Shown here piece after piece: positions 17,304 through 25,008 of a DNA stretch of 64,000 nt. The notes under the pieces were generated by a model, which did no database searches, had not been told where the DNA came from, and was given only the letters and a program-made list of their open reading frames with translations. Numbering within the stretch: position 1 is the first letter of the stretch; the number at the start of each line of letters is the position of its first letter. Both the position numbers and the translations under genes were made by a program. Source of the stretch: Streptomyces sp. CB02414 (GTDB taxonomy: Bacteria; Actinomycetota; Actinomycetes; Streptomycetales; Streptomycetaceae); assembly GCF_001905385.1 (NCBI RefSeq), contig NZ_LIPF01000014.1, positions 62,001 through 126,000 on the forward strand, given 5' to 3'.

Positions 17304-18587
17304 CTAGGGTCCCGCCGGAACCCCGTCGCGCCGTCGGCCCGCCCACCGCGCCAGCAGTGCCCCGGCGAATCCGGTGACCAGCCCCCACGCCAGGGCGAGA
17401 CCGACCGCGGCCCACAGCCGGGGGCGCAGGAACAGCTGTCCGGACAGCCCACCGCCCAGGTCGCCGACGCCGAGCACCGACAGGCCGTAGTGCGCGGAGA
17501 TCCGGCCGACCAGGCCGATCATGAGGACCGTGAGCGCCAGCGCGACGGCCATGTGCACGGCGTGCAGCCAGGCGGGCATCCCGGCCGGGGAGCGGCACGC
17601 GAGAACGAATCCGGCCGCCAGGAGCAGGACCGCCGCGACGACCAGCAGCCACCACCACCGCCCGTCGTGCTCGGTGAGCGTCCCCAGGTTCAGGGCGGAG
17701 ACGTCCGGCGTGCGCAGCACCTCGTCCAGCACGTGCGGCATCGGCAGCCCGAACGGCCCTTCCACGCGCCCGTCCCACGTGGCACCGAGGCCGACCGTGA
17801 GCGCGAGCCACGCCAGGTTCGGCAGGCCGAGCAGCAGGACCGCGAAGGTGTCCGCCGGGTGCCCCCTCGTCCCGGCGACGACCAGCCCCACCACGGCGCC
17901 GACGACGACGTACGCGAGCAGCAGCGCCACCATCGCGTACGCCGCCGGCCGCACCGAGGTGTGCAGGCGCAGCAGCCGCCCGGGCAGCGGTGCCCCGCGC
18001 GAGACCAGCAGGGCCAGCACGAGCACACCGGCCAGCCACAGCAGCCCGAAGAGGACGGTCAGCGGCACGTCCGTGGTGAAGCCGACCCTCGGAGCGATCC
18101 CGAAGAGGTCGCCGAGGTCGTCGAGAATGCCCTCGCCGAGGGACACCTCGAAGGTCTGGCGGGCCGCGAAGGCGAGCCCCAGCAGGGCGAGCAGCCACAG
18201 AACGGCGATCCGGCCGGCCCAGCCGGCCAGCTCCGTCGCACCGGCGACCGCCCGGTGCCGCAACGGCCGCAGGAAGCCCCGGGCGACGACCAGCGCGCCG
18301 GTCAGTGTCACGGACAGCGGCAGCACGGTCAGGCCCGCGTCGGTCTCGGCGAACCCTCCCGCGTCGCCGGACACTTCCAGCGCCCCGCCCACGGCCGTGA
18401 CGACGGTCGCCGTGACGACCCGGGGGAAGGCGTTGTCGGGCAGGTCCGCGGCGCCGGCCGCCCACAGCCCCAGCGCGGCCACGACCCACATGGCGACCAG
18501 CCCGGTCACCACGGTGACCAGGGCCTGCGGCCAGCCATGACGGGCGACCGCCGATCCGGAGGTGCCGGGTGGGGTTCGCGAACTCAC
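17304..18587 (-). CDS. Streptophobe family integral membrane protein
   Basis: This 427-residue, very hydrophobic protein has about eleven predicted membrane segments. The alternation of hydrophobic helices with short polar loops, and motifs such as LPDNAFPRVV and GRVEGPFGLPMPHVLDEVLRTPDVSALNLG, match the 'streptophobe' family, which is restricted to Streptomyces and close relatives. No catalytic residues are recognised and its function is unknown. The start ATG at 18587 opens MSSRTPPGTSG. The region upstream contains dense short tandem repeats. Confidence 0.8.
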   Translation of the reverse strand: MSSRTPPGTSGSAVARHGWPQALVTVVTGLVAMWVVAALGLWAAGAADLPDNAFPRVVTATVVTAVGGALEVSGDAGGFAETDAGLTVLPLSVTLTGALVVARGFLRPLRHRAVAGATELAGWAGRIAVLWLLALLGLAFAARQTFEVSLGEGILDDLGDLFGIAPRVGFTTDVPLTVLFGLLWLAGVLVLALLVSRGAPLPGRLLRLHTSVRPAAYAMVALLLAYVVVGAVVGLVVAGTRGHPADTFAVLLLGLPNLAWLALTVGLGATWDGRVEGPFGLPMPHVLDEVLRTPDVSALNLGTLTEHDGRWWWLLVVAAVLLLAAGFVLACRSPAGMPAWLHAVHMAVALALTVLMIGLVGRISAHYGLSVLGVGDLGGGLSGQLFLRPRLWAAVGLALAWGLVTGFAGALLARWAGRRRDGVPAGP

Positions 18588-18652
18588 GCTGCCACGCTAA
18601 GCAGCCCCGGCCCGGGGCGCGCGCCGACAGGACCGTCCGCGTCCGCCGGACA

Positions 18653-18676
18653 CGCGGATGCGCGGATGCGCGGATG
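18653..18676. repeat. Three tandem octamers CGCGGATG
   Basis: Three exact copies of CGCGGATG in tandem lie about 65-90 bases upstream of the streptophobe gene start. Confidence 0.85.
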
Positions 18677-18705
18677 CGCGAGCGGACCGCGCCGCCGGCC
18701 GACCG

Positions 18706-18853
18706 GTCCACGTACCGCCCGTCGCCAGCCGGTCCACGTGCCGCCCAGCCCGTGTGCGCCCGCGCGGCGGATGCACGGACGCACGGATGTACGGACACGC
18801 GGATGCACGGATGCACAAGCTCCCCCGTCGGCCGCCCCGTCCACGTACCGCCC
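18706..18853. repeat. Three dispersed copies of GTCCACGTRCCGCCC
   Basis: The 15-mer GTCCACGT(A/G)CCGCCC occurs at 18706-18720, 18732-18746 and 18839-18853 on the same strand, interleaved with the octamer arrays. Read on the minus strand it is GGGCGGYACGTGGAC. Confidence 0.85.
18768..18815. repeat. Six tandem octamers of CGGATGCA type
   Basis: CGGATGCA, CGGACGCA, CGGATGTA, CGGACACG, CGGATGCA and CGGATGCA follow without gaps. Together with the array at 18653 it gives the 345-base gap between the streptophobe and PRC-barrel genes a minisatellite character. No gene is seen in that gap. Confidence 0.85.
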
Positions 18854-18932
18854 AGCCCACACGGGCGCCCACGGGTTCCGCGCGCCGGTCCGGCCTGCCC
18901 GCGCTCCGAGGAATCACTCGGCGCGATGGCGC

Positions 18933-19346
18933 TCAGCCCGTCCGGACGACGACGGCGTAGTCGCCCAGGCCCAGCAGCCGGTCGGGCGGTACCTCGCCCC
19001 GGGTCGTGAAGAGCGCGAGGAGGCGCCCCGTCTCCGTGTCGAAGGCCACGTCCAGCACCGTGCCCCGCTCGGTGCCGGCCTCGGTCAGGACCCGGCGGCC
19101 CAGCAGGTCGTGGCAGGGCGGGGCGGTGCCCACCGCGTCGGCGGGACCGGCCCGGACGCCCCCCGGGCCGATCGCGTGCACCGCGTCCCAGGGGAGCGCC
19201 GTCTCCCCGCGGAAGCGGCCGCCCCGCAGCCGGACGTGGCTCACCGCCCCGGACGCGGCGTCGACGGTCAGGCACGTCACGGTGCCGAGCGGTCCGGCCC
19301 GGTCCGGCACCGTCACCGGCAGTCCCCGCACCTCGGTGAACAGCAT
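18933..19346 (-). CDS. PRC-barrel domain protein
   Basis: This 137-residue protein has two PRC-barrel-like halves. Each contains a strand-rich block with a Gly-Thr-Val core (PLGTVTCLTVDAASGAVSHV in the first, ERGTVLDVAFDTETGRLLAL in the second). PRC-barrels bind partner proteins or RNA and often occur in stress-related actinobacterial genes. ATG 19346 overlaps the stop of the upstream PRC gene (TGATG), so the two are translationally coupled; a GTG one codon earlier is an alternative. Confidence 0.78.
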   Translation of the reverse strand: MLFTEVRGLPVTVPDRAGPLGTVTCLTVDAASGAVSHVRLRGGRFRGETALPWDAVHAIGPGGVRAGPADAVGTAPPCHDLLGRRVLTEAGTERGTVLDVAFDTETGRLLALFTTRGEVPPDRLLGLGDYAVVVRTG

Positions 19347-19930
19347 CACGGCAGGGAGCCCTTCCAGCGGCCGGGCACACCGCCGACCAGGGCGGTCAGA
19401 CCGGAGAGGTCGTCGGCGACGTGCCGGGCGGCCTCCCCGGGCAGGACGAGGGACCGGCCGGCGACCCTGAGCGACTCACCGCGCGGCACGTACACCCGCC
19501 GCCGGTGCCGGGTGTGCCCCGGAACGAACCGTCTGCTCGCCGCCACCCGGAAGCCGACGACCCGCCCCCCGGTTCCGCCCTCCACCACGACGTCGAGCAC
19601 GGTGCCGAGCTCGTCACCGGCCTCCGTGAGGACCCGCGCCCCCAGCACCCGGGCCCGCAGCGTCTGCTGGTGCGCCGTCATGGCCGCGGCGCTCACCAGG
19701 CCCCGCCGGTCGCGGATCATCACCGCGTCGTGCCCCAGCGCGTACACCGACGGCCAGGGCAGGCCCTCCTTCAGCGGCCCCGACAACAGTCCCCGTCCGG
19801 TCAGGGTGAAACCGGTGATCCGGCTCGCGTCGGCGTCGCATACGGTGTCCTTGACGTGGGCGACGGCATCGCCGCCGAGGGTGACCACCGGCCGGGTGGT
19901 GAGGCTTCGTGCGGCCATCAGTTCGTTCAT
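19346..19930 (-). CDS. PRC-barrel domain protein (upstream paralogue)
   Basis: This 194-residue protein has the same double PRC-barrel layout as the gene it precedes. VVTLGGDAVAHVKDTVCDADASRITG is not quoted in full here, but its pattern of strands around residues 15-40 and again around 105-135 (ELGTVLDVVVEGGTGGRV) parallels the smaller protein. The C-terminal 40 residues are extra. The start is ATG at 19930 (MNELMAARSL). The pair is divergent from an RsbW-like kinase gene with about 160 bases between, which suggests shared stress regulation. Confidence 0.78.
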   Translation of the reverse strand: MNELMAARSLTTRPVVTLGGDAVAHVKDTVCDADASRITGFTLTGRGLLSGPLKEGLPWPSVYALGHDAVMIRDRRGLVSAAAMTAHQQTLRARVLGARVLTEAGDELGTVLDVVVEGGTGGRVVGFRVAASRRFVPGHTRHRRRVYVPRGESLRVAGRSLVLPGEAARHVADDLSGLTALVGGVPGRWKGSLP

Positions 19931-20087
19931 CGCGCACCCTTCCCGCACCCTCTCCCGTGCCTTCGGGTTCCCCGCGCCACTGTGACGATGCCCGCAGTAC
20001 GAGGACACGGGGAGTGCGACGCCGGACCCGGGGTACGAGGGCAGGTGCAGACACGTCCGGCCAGTCCGGCTTCCGAGAGAGAAACGC

Positions 20088-20543
20088 ATGACCGAGTACC
20101 TGGACGGGGCAGTGATACCGACTGGTTTCGACGTACCCGTTGAACCGCTGAGGCGGGCGGCACACTACTCCGGTGAACCGGGGTGCATAGCGCAGGCACG
20201 TTCCTTCGCCTCGCTCTTCCTCGACCAGCTCAGGACCGAGTGGTGCGCCACCGTCGGCCCGCGGGCCGACGGCGCGGTGCTGCTCGTGGTGAGCGAGCTG
20301 GTCACCAACGCCGACCGCCACAGCAAGGGGCCGTACGTCCTGGAGCTGGAGGGCACACCCGCCTCGGTGGCCGTCACCGTCTACGACAGCAGCGGTGCGG
20401 TGCCCGAGCGCTACCCCCGCGATCCCGAGCGCGTCGGCCGGCACGGTCTGGAGATCGTCCACGCCCTGGCCGAGGCGGTCGTCGTCGAACGCGTACCGGT
20501 CGGCAAGCGGGTCACCGCCCAGGTGCCGCTCACCGAGGCCTGA
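20088..20543 (+). CDS. RsbW-like ATP-binding protein (candidate anti-sigma factor)
   Basis: This 151-residue GHKL-type kinase domain has N-box ELVTNADRHS (about 64-73), a G1-like VYDSSG, and RVGRHGLEIV as the G2 region. Such stand-alone HATPase_c proteins in Streptomyces act as anti-sigma factors or switch-protein kinases that bind SigB/F-type sigma factors or phosphorylate STAS antagonists. It converges on a SigB/F-family sigma factor gene 20 bases away, its likely partner. The start is ATG at 20088. The N-terminal 25 residues are outside the conserved fold. Confidence 0.85.
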   Translation: MTEYLDGAVIPTGFDVPVEPLRRAAHYSGEPGCIAQARSFASLFLDQLRTEWCATVGPRADGAVLLVVSELVTNADRHSKGPYVLELEGTPASVAVTVYDSSGAVPERYPRDPERVGRHGLEIVHALAEAVVVERVPVGKRVTAQVPLTEA

Positions 20544-20562
20544 GCGCTCCCTCGCGCAGGTC

Positions 20563-21450
20563 TCAGGCGCAGCCCAGCTCGCCGAGCATGCCCTCGCGCA
20601 GCCGGGTGATGATCCGCTTGATCAGCCGGGACACGTGCATCTGCGAGCAGCCGAGCTGTTCGCCGATCTCGGCCTGGGTGGCCTCCTCGACGAACCGCAT
20701 GTGGATGATCTGCCGGTCGCGCTCACTGAGCTCGGCCATCAGCGGGGCGAGCGAGTGGAAGTCCTCGACGAGCCGCAGCCCGTCCTCCTCGACACCGATG
20801 AAGTCGGCCAGCACCGATTCGCCGCTCTCGGGCCCGTCGCCGGTCAGTGCCGCGTCCAGCGAGGAGGAGTTGTAGCCGTTGGAGGCGATCTGGCCCTCGA
20901 TCACCTCGTTCTCACCGATGTTCATCAGCGTGGCGAGCTCGGCGACGGTGGGCTCGCGGTCCAGGCGCGAGGACAGCTCCTCGCGGGCCTTGGCGAGCTC
21001 GACGCGCAGCTCCTGGAGCCGCCGCGGCACGTGCACCGCCCACGAGGTGTCCCGGAAGAAGCGCTTGATCTCACCGACGATGTACGGCACGGCGAAGGAG
21101 GTGAACTCGACCTCGCGGGTCAGCTCGAACCGGTCGATGGCCTTGATCAGGCCGATCATGCCGACCTGGACGATGTCGTCCATGTCGTCCCCGCGACCGC
21201 GGAAGCGGCCGGCGGCGAACCGCACGAGCGACATGTTCATCTCGATCAGCGTGTTGCGCGCGTACTGGTAGTCGTGCGTGCCCTCTTCGAGTTCCGACAG
21301 CCGCTGGAAGAACTGGCGCGACAACTGCCGTGCGTCACGCGGAGCCACGGTGCGGGGGTCCACGACACCCGGCAGTGTCCCGTCACCCGTCCCGCTCCCG
21401 GTGGTCTCCTCGACGACCTGTGCCTTGGGCCGGATCACGGCGGTCTCCAT
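20563..21450 (-). CDS. sigL: RNA polymerase sigma factor, SigB/SigF/SigG family (SigL-like)
   Basis: This 295-residue sigma factor has region 2 (NMSLVRFAAGRFRGRG, DIVQVGMIGLIKAIDRF, FTSFAVPYIVGEIKRFFRD), region 3 (VHVPRRLQELR to about 200) and region 4 (ERDRQIIHMRFVEEATQAEI and LGCSQMHVSRLIKRI). This is the SigB/F/G stress and sporulation type. Position next to an RsbW-like gene and to popR/clpP4 matches SigL of S. coelicolor, part of the SigB-SigL-SigM osmotic stress cascade; that name rests on remembered context. The start ATG at 21450 follows GGAGAGG. It is divergent from popR. Confidence 0.92.
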   Translation of the reverse strand: METAVIRPKAQVVEETTGSGTGDGTLPGVVDPRTVAPRDARQLSRQFFQRLSELEEGTHDYQYARNTLIEMNMSLVRFAAGRFRGRGDDMDDIVQVGMIGLIKAIDRFELTREVEFTSFAVPYIVGEIKRFFRDTSWAVHVPRRLQELRVELAKAREELSSRLDREPTVAELATLMNIGENEVIEGQIASNGYNSSSLDAALTGDGPESGESVLADFIGVEEDGLRLVEDFHSLAPLMAELSERDRQIIHMRFVEEATQAEIGEQLGCSQMHVSRLIKRIITRLREGMLGELGCA

Positions 21451-21710
21451 TACCTCTCCCACGAAAGTCACGGTTCGGCGTCTCCCTAGGTTTTTCCCGC
21501 GCTTGCGGGTACCCGGGTCGCTGCGGCACATGCCTCTCGTTTTCACGGGTGGCGGAAAGCGGGTGCCGCGGCGCCTTCGCGGAGTGCTGCGTCCAGTCCT
21601 CAGGGTAGTCCCGCGCACCGCGACCGGCACCCGGAGATTTCCCTCTGGGCTGAACGCCGCCCCCTTTCCCCGCCCCGCCGGGCTCCTAGGCTGAGGAGGT
21701 GACCAGCCAC

Positions 21711-22139
21711 GTGCCGAACGAAGCCCGCGTCATTCCCATCCGACCCCGGGCCCAGCGCCCACAGGCCCGCCCCGCCGCCCCGCCCGCAGCCCCGCCCCTC
21801 GCCCCGGAACGACGGCGCCCCGCCGCCCGGGAGCCCCTGTGGCGCGATCTGGTCGGTGACATCCTGCGGCGTGAACGCCTCGCCCAGGAACGCACCCTGA
21901 AGGAGGTCGCGGAGTCCGCCCGCATCTCCATGCCGTACCTCTCCGAGGTGGAGCGCGGCCGCAAGGAGGCCTCCTCGGAGGTGCTGGCCGCCGCCGCGGG
22001 CGCCCTCGGACTGGGCCTCGGCGACCTGCTGGCGCGGGCCCAGGGAGAGCTGGTCCGCCTCGCCTCCCGGCACACCGGTGCCGGCCGGGGTCCCGGCGCG
22101 TCCGGTGCCCGCTTCGACGGGATGTGCCTGGCGGCCTGA
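21711..22139 (+). CDS. popR: PopR, XRE-type activator of clpP3-clpP4
   Basis: This 142-residue DNA-binding protein has a Pro/Ala-rich N terminus and an XRE helix-turn-helix (about 52-105, RTLKEVAESARISMPYLSEV and ERGRKEASSEVLAAAAGALG). The fold resembles ClgR and PopR. The last residues, CLAA, end in two alanines, the feature needed for PopR and ClgR turnover by ClpP1/P2 in S. lividans. It is convergent with clpP4, and two TCTGCC-N3-GGCAGA sites precede clpP3. GTG 21711 was chosen because AGGAGG (21694-21699) overlaps an earlier GTG at 21699. Confidence 0.9.
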   Translation: MPNEARVIPIRPRAQRPQARPAAPPAAPPLAPERRRPAAREPLWRDLVGDILRRERLAQERTLKEVAESARISMPYLSEVERGRKEASSEVLAAAAGALGLGLGDLLARAQGELVRLASRHTGAGRGPGASGARFDGMCLAA

Positions 22140-22151
22140 CCGCCGTACGGA

Positions 22152-22180
22152 GCGGCGCCCCGCGGACCGCGAGGCGCCGC
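22152..22180. terminator. Bidirectional hairpin between popR and clpP4
   Basis: An 8-bp GCGGCGCC/GGCGCCGC stem with a 13-base loop lies in the 49 bases between the convergent popR and clpP4 stops. Confidence 0.5.
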
Positions 22181-22188
22181 CCCGGTGT

Positions 22189-22791
22189 TCACACCCGCGC
22201 CAGCCGCCGGCTGAGCACCTCGTCGGCCAGCCCGTACGCCACGGCCTCCTCGGCGGTGAACACCTTGTCGCGGTCCATGTCCGCGCGCAGCGTCGCCACG
22301 TCGTGGTGGGTGTGCCGGGCCAGCACCTCCTCGACCTGCGAGCGGATCCGGACCATCTCCTTGGCCTGCAGCGCCAGGTCGGAGACCGTGCCCTGCCGCC
22401 CGCCACTGGCCGGCTGGCCGAGCAGCACCCGCGCGTGCTCCAGCACGAACCGCCGCCCCGGGTCCCCGCCGGCCAGCAGCACGGCAGCCGTGGAGGCCGC
22501 CTGCCCGACGCAGAACGTGGAGATCGGCGCCTGGACGAACGTCATCGTGTCGTAGATCGCCATCAGCGACGTGAACGAGCCGCCGGGGGAGTTGATGTAG
22601 ACCGCGACCTCGCTCTCCGGGGCCGACGACTCCAGGTGGAGCAGCTGCGCGATGACGACGTTGGCCACGCCGTCGTCGATCTCGGTGCCCAGGAAGATGA
22701 TCCGCTCCGACAGCAGCCGGCTGAACACGTCGTAGGACCGCTCGCCCTGCGGGGTCCGCTCGACGACGTTCGGAATCGTGTAGCTCCCCAT
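22189..22791 (-). CDS. clpP4: ClpP-family protease subunit ClpP4, lacking the catalytic His
   Basis: This 200-residue ClpP fold is the second gene of the operon and starts 1 base after the clpP3 stop. The oxyanion loop INSPGG, VGQAASTAAVLLAGG with the nucleophile Ser, and the C-terminal ADMDRDKVFTAEEA with the expected Asp are present. The usual MIHQP motif reads LLGQP (codon GGC), so the catalytic His is replaced by Gly. It is therefore probably not a self-sufficient protease and may be a structural partner of ClpP3 in a mixed ring. Expression should follow PopR. Confidence 0.92.
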   Translation of the reverse strand: MGSYTIPNVVERTPQGERSYDVFSRLLSERIIFLGTEIDDGVANVVIAQLLHLESSAPESEVAVYINSPGGSFTSLMAIYDTMTFVQAPISTFCVGQAASTAAVLLAGGDPGRRFVLEHARVLLGQPASGGRQGTVSDLALQAKEMVRIRSQVEEVLARHTHHDVATLRADMDRDKVFTAEEAVAYGLADEVLSRRLARV

Positions 22792-22792
22792 G

Positions 22793-23446
22793 TCACAGCC
22801 CCATCCGTCGCCGCGGGGCGGCCGGGCGCACGTCCGCGAGGGACTGGACGACCCGGTCCACCATGCCGTACTCCCTGGCCTCCTCGGCCGTGAACCAGCG
22901 GTCCCGGTCGCCGTCCCGGGAGATCGTCTCCGGGCTCTGCCCGGTGTGCTCGGCGGTGATCCGCTCGATGGTCCGCTTGGTGAACTCCAGGTTGTCGGCC
23001 TGGATCTCGATGTCGGCGGTGGTGCCGCCGATGCCCGCCGACGGCTGGTGCATCATCACGCGCGCGTTCGGCAGGGCGTAGCGCTTGCCCGCCGTCCCGA
23101 CGCTCAGCAGGAACTGCCCCATGCTGGCGGCGAACCCCATGGCGAGCGTGGAGACGTCGTTGGGGATCAGCCGCATCGTGTCGTAGATGGCGAGCCCCGC
23201 GTGCACGGACCCTCCCGGGCTGTTGACGCACAGCGTGATGTCGGCGCGCGGGTCCTCCGTGGAGAGGATGAGCAGCTGGGCGCAGACCCGGTTCGCGGAG
23301 ACCTCGTCGACCTGCGTGCCCAGCAGCACGATCCGCTGCGCCAGCAGCTGCGCGGCCAGGTGGTCGTCGAACCGGGAGGGAGGGGTGTCCCCCTCCTCCG
23401 CGCGGGGCAGTGCGGCCGGGGCGAGGCCGGCGATGAGTGGAGACAT
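22793..23446 (-). CDS. clpP3: ClpP-family serine protease ClpP3
   Basis: This 217-residue caseinolytic protease subunit has a full set of motifs: VNSPGGSV, GFAASMGQFLL with the catalytic Ser, MMHQPSAG with the catalytic His, and the Asp-containing RDGDRDRWFTAEEA. An N-terminal extension of about 25 residues may be processed. With ClpP4 it forms the conditional second Clp system of Streptomyces, induced when ClpP1/P2 fails and PopR accumulates. The start ATG at 23446 follows AAGGAG. The operon promoter region holds two PopR-type sites about 100-125 bases upstream. Confidence 0.94.
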   Translation of the reverse strand: MSPLIAGLAPAALPRAEEGDTPPSRFDDHLAAQLLAQRIVLLGTQVDEVSANRVCAQLLILSTEDPRADITLCVNSPGGSVHAGLAIYDTMRLIPNDVSTLAMGFAASMGQFLLSVGTAGKRYALPNARVMMHQPSAGIGGTTADIEIQADNLEFTKRTIERITAEHTGQSPETISRDGDRDRWFTAEEAREYGMVDRVVQSLADVRPAAPRRRMGL

Positions 23447-23542
23447 CGGTGCTCCTTGTCGGGTCGTCGGGTGAGTCGTACGCGGCCGGTGGCGCCGCGC
23501 TCTCTCCACTCTTGGCCCGCCGCGGCCCCGGGAAGGCCCTTC

Positions 23543-23572
23543 TCTGCCCGCGGCAGATCTGCCACGGGCAGA
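23543..23572 (-). promoter_or_regulatory. Two adjoining PopR-type sites TCTGCC-N3-GGCAGA
   Basis: TCTGCCCGCGGCAGA (23543-23557) is followed directly by TCTGCCACGGGCAGA (23558-23572). Together they form a near-perfect 30-bp palindrome. This fits the PopR recognition motif described upstream of clpP3 in S. lividans (recalled from the literature). The position, about 97-126 bases upstream of the clpP3 start, suits an activator. Confidence 0.8.
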
Positions 23573-23672
23573 GCGTCCGGGCGGTGGGCGAAGACGGGGG
23601 CCCACGAGCGATGAGTTCTCCGGCTTCCGCCGGTCGACAGTGGTGACCGTGTTCCGCGACCGGGAGGTACTC

Positions 23673-24155
23673 ATGAACACCGACGGCTTCACCACGTGTC
23701 TCTGGTTCGACGGCCGGGCGGAGGAGGCAGCCCACTTCTACGTCTCCCTCTTCAAGAACTCCGGCATCGGCGCCGTCACCCGCTACCCCGAGGGGGCCCA
23801 CCAGCCCGCCGGCACGGTGCTCACCGTCGACTTCACGGCCAACGGCCAGCGGTTCGTCGCCCTCAACGGCGGCCCGGAGTTCCGGTTCAACGAGGCGATC
23901 TCCTTCCAGATCACCTGCGACGACCAGGAGGAGGTCGACCACTACTGGGCCAGGCTCACCGAGGAGGGCGGCGAGGAGGGACCCTGCGGCTGGGTCAAGG
24001 ACCGCTTCGGCGTCTCCTGGCAGGTCGTCCCGGGCCGGCTCGAGGAGATGTTCCGCGACCCCGACCCCGCGAAGGCCGCACGGGCCAACCAGGCCATGAT
24101 GTCGATGCGCAAGCTCGACATCGCCGAACTGGAGAAGGCGTACGCCGGGGAGTGA
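23673..24155 (+). CDS. VOC family protein, PhnB/3-demethylubiquinone methyltransferase-like
   Basis: This 160-residue protein opens with FTTCLWFDGRAEEAAHFYVS and contains GQRFVALNGGPEFRFNEAISF and GEEGPCGWVKDRFGVSWQV. These are hallmarks of the PhnB/'3-dmu-9_3-mt' branch of the VOC superfamily. The old methyltransferase name is not supported biochemically; the function is unknown. The start ATG at 23673 follows GGGAGG. It is coupled to the next gene: an in-frame GTG of that gene overlaps its stop. Confidence 0.87.
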   Translation: MNTDGFTTCLWFDGRAEEAAHFYVSLFKNSGIGAVTRYPEGAHQPAGTVLTVDFTANGQRFVALNGGPEFRFNEAISFQITCDDQEEVDHYWARLTEEGGEEGPCGWVKDRFGVSWQVVPGRLEEMFRDPDPAKAARANQAMMSMRKLDIAELEKAYAGE

Positions 24156-24160
24156 CCGTC

Positions 24161-24952
24161 ATGCGAACTGAAGGAACCCCCTGCTGGGCGGACGCGATGT
24201 TCGCCGACGTCGAGGGAGCCAAGCGTTTCTACGGTGAGGTCCTCGGCTGGACCTTCGGCGTGTCGTCGTCCGAGTACGGCGACTACACCCAGTGCTACGC
24301 GGACGGCAAGGCGGTCGCCGCCGTGGTGCCGCCGGTGCCCGGCCAGGAGGACCAGTCGCAGTGGTGTCTCTACTTCGCCTCCCGGGACGCGACGGCGACC
24401 GCCGCGCGGATCCGTGAGGCGGGCGGCGAGGTGGTGATGGAGCCGATGCGGGTCGGCGACTTCGGCACCATGTGCCTGGCCCGCGACCCGGGCGGCGTCG
24501 TGTTCGGTCTCTGGCAGGGCGGCGCCCATGAGGGGTTCGAGGCCGTCGCCGAGCCCGGCGCGTACTGCTGGGCCGAGGTCTTCACCCGGGAGCCGGGCAA
24601 GTCGGACGCCTTCTTCCCCGCGGTCTTCGGGTACCGGGCGAAGCAGATGGAGGACGACGGAGTCGACTTCCGCCTCTTCGACCTGGGCGAGGAGCCCGTG
24701 CTCGGCCGCATGGCCGTGACGGACGACTTCCCGCCCGAGGTGCCGTCGTACATCAACGTCTACTTCACCGTCCCCGACTGCGACGAGGCCGTGGCCCGCG
24801 CGACGGAACTCGGCGGCACCCTCCGTTTCGGTCCGATGAGCACCCCCTTCGGGCGGTACGCGACACTGAGCGACCCGCAGGGCGCCGACTTCTCGGTGAT
24901 CGACACCACGCGGACCGAGGGAGAGATGCCGAAGATCACCGACGTCTCCTGA
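24161..24952 (+). CDS. Double-VOC (glyoxalase-like) protein
   Basis: This 263-residue protein contains two VOC domains. The first runs about 1-120, with CWADAMFADVEGAKRFYGEV and FGLWQGG; the second about 125-255, with CWAEVFTREPGKSDAFF and DFSVID. Such double-VOC proteins are frequent in Streptomyces, including hydroxylases or lyases of unknown substrate. ATG 24161 is favoured over the overlapping GTG 24152 because GGGGAG lies 8 bases before it. It is co-directional with the PhnB-like gene, probably one transcript. Confidence 0.87.
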   Translation: MRTEGTPCWADAMFADVEGAKRFYGEVLGWTFGVSSSEYGDYTQCYADGKAVAAVVPPVPGQEDQSQWCLYFASRDATATAARIREAGGEVVMEPMRVGDFGTMCLARDPGGVVFGLWQGGAHEGFEAVAEPGAYCWAEVFTREPGKSDAFFPAVFGYRAKQMEDDGVDFRLFDLGEEPVLGRMAVTDDFPPEVPSYINVYFTVPDCDEAVARATELGGTLRFGPMSTPFGRYATLSDPQGADFSVIDTTRTEGEMPKITDVS

Positions 24953-25008
24953 ACGCCCTCCCGTGACCCGGTCCGGACGCCCCGCCGCCCCATGGCATGA
25001 TCGGGCGC

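Noticed and set aside
16894..19380. Long minus-strand frame across the streptophobe and PRC genes
   Set aside because: It spans repeats and several real genes in another frame and reads as Arg/Gly/Ala strings.
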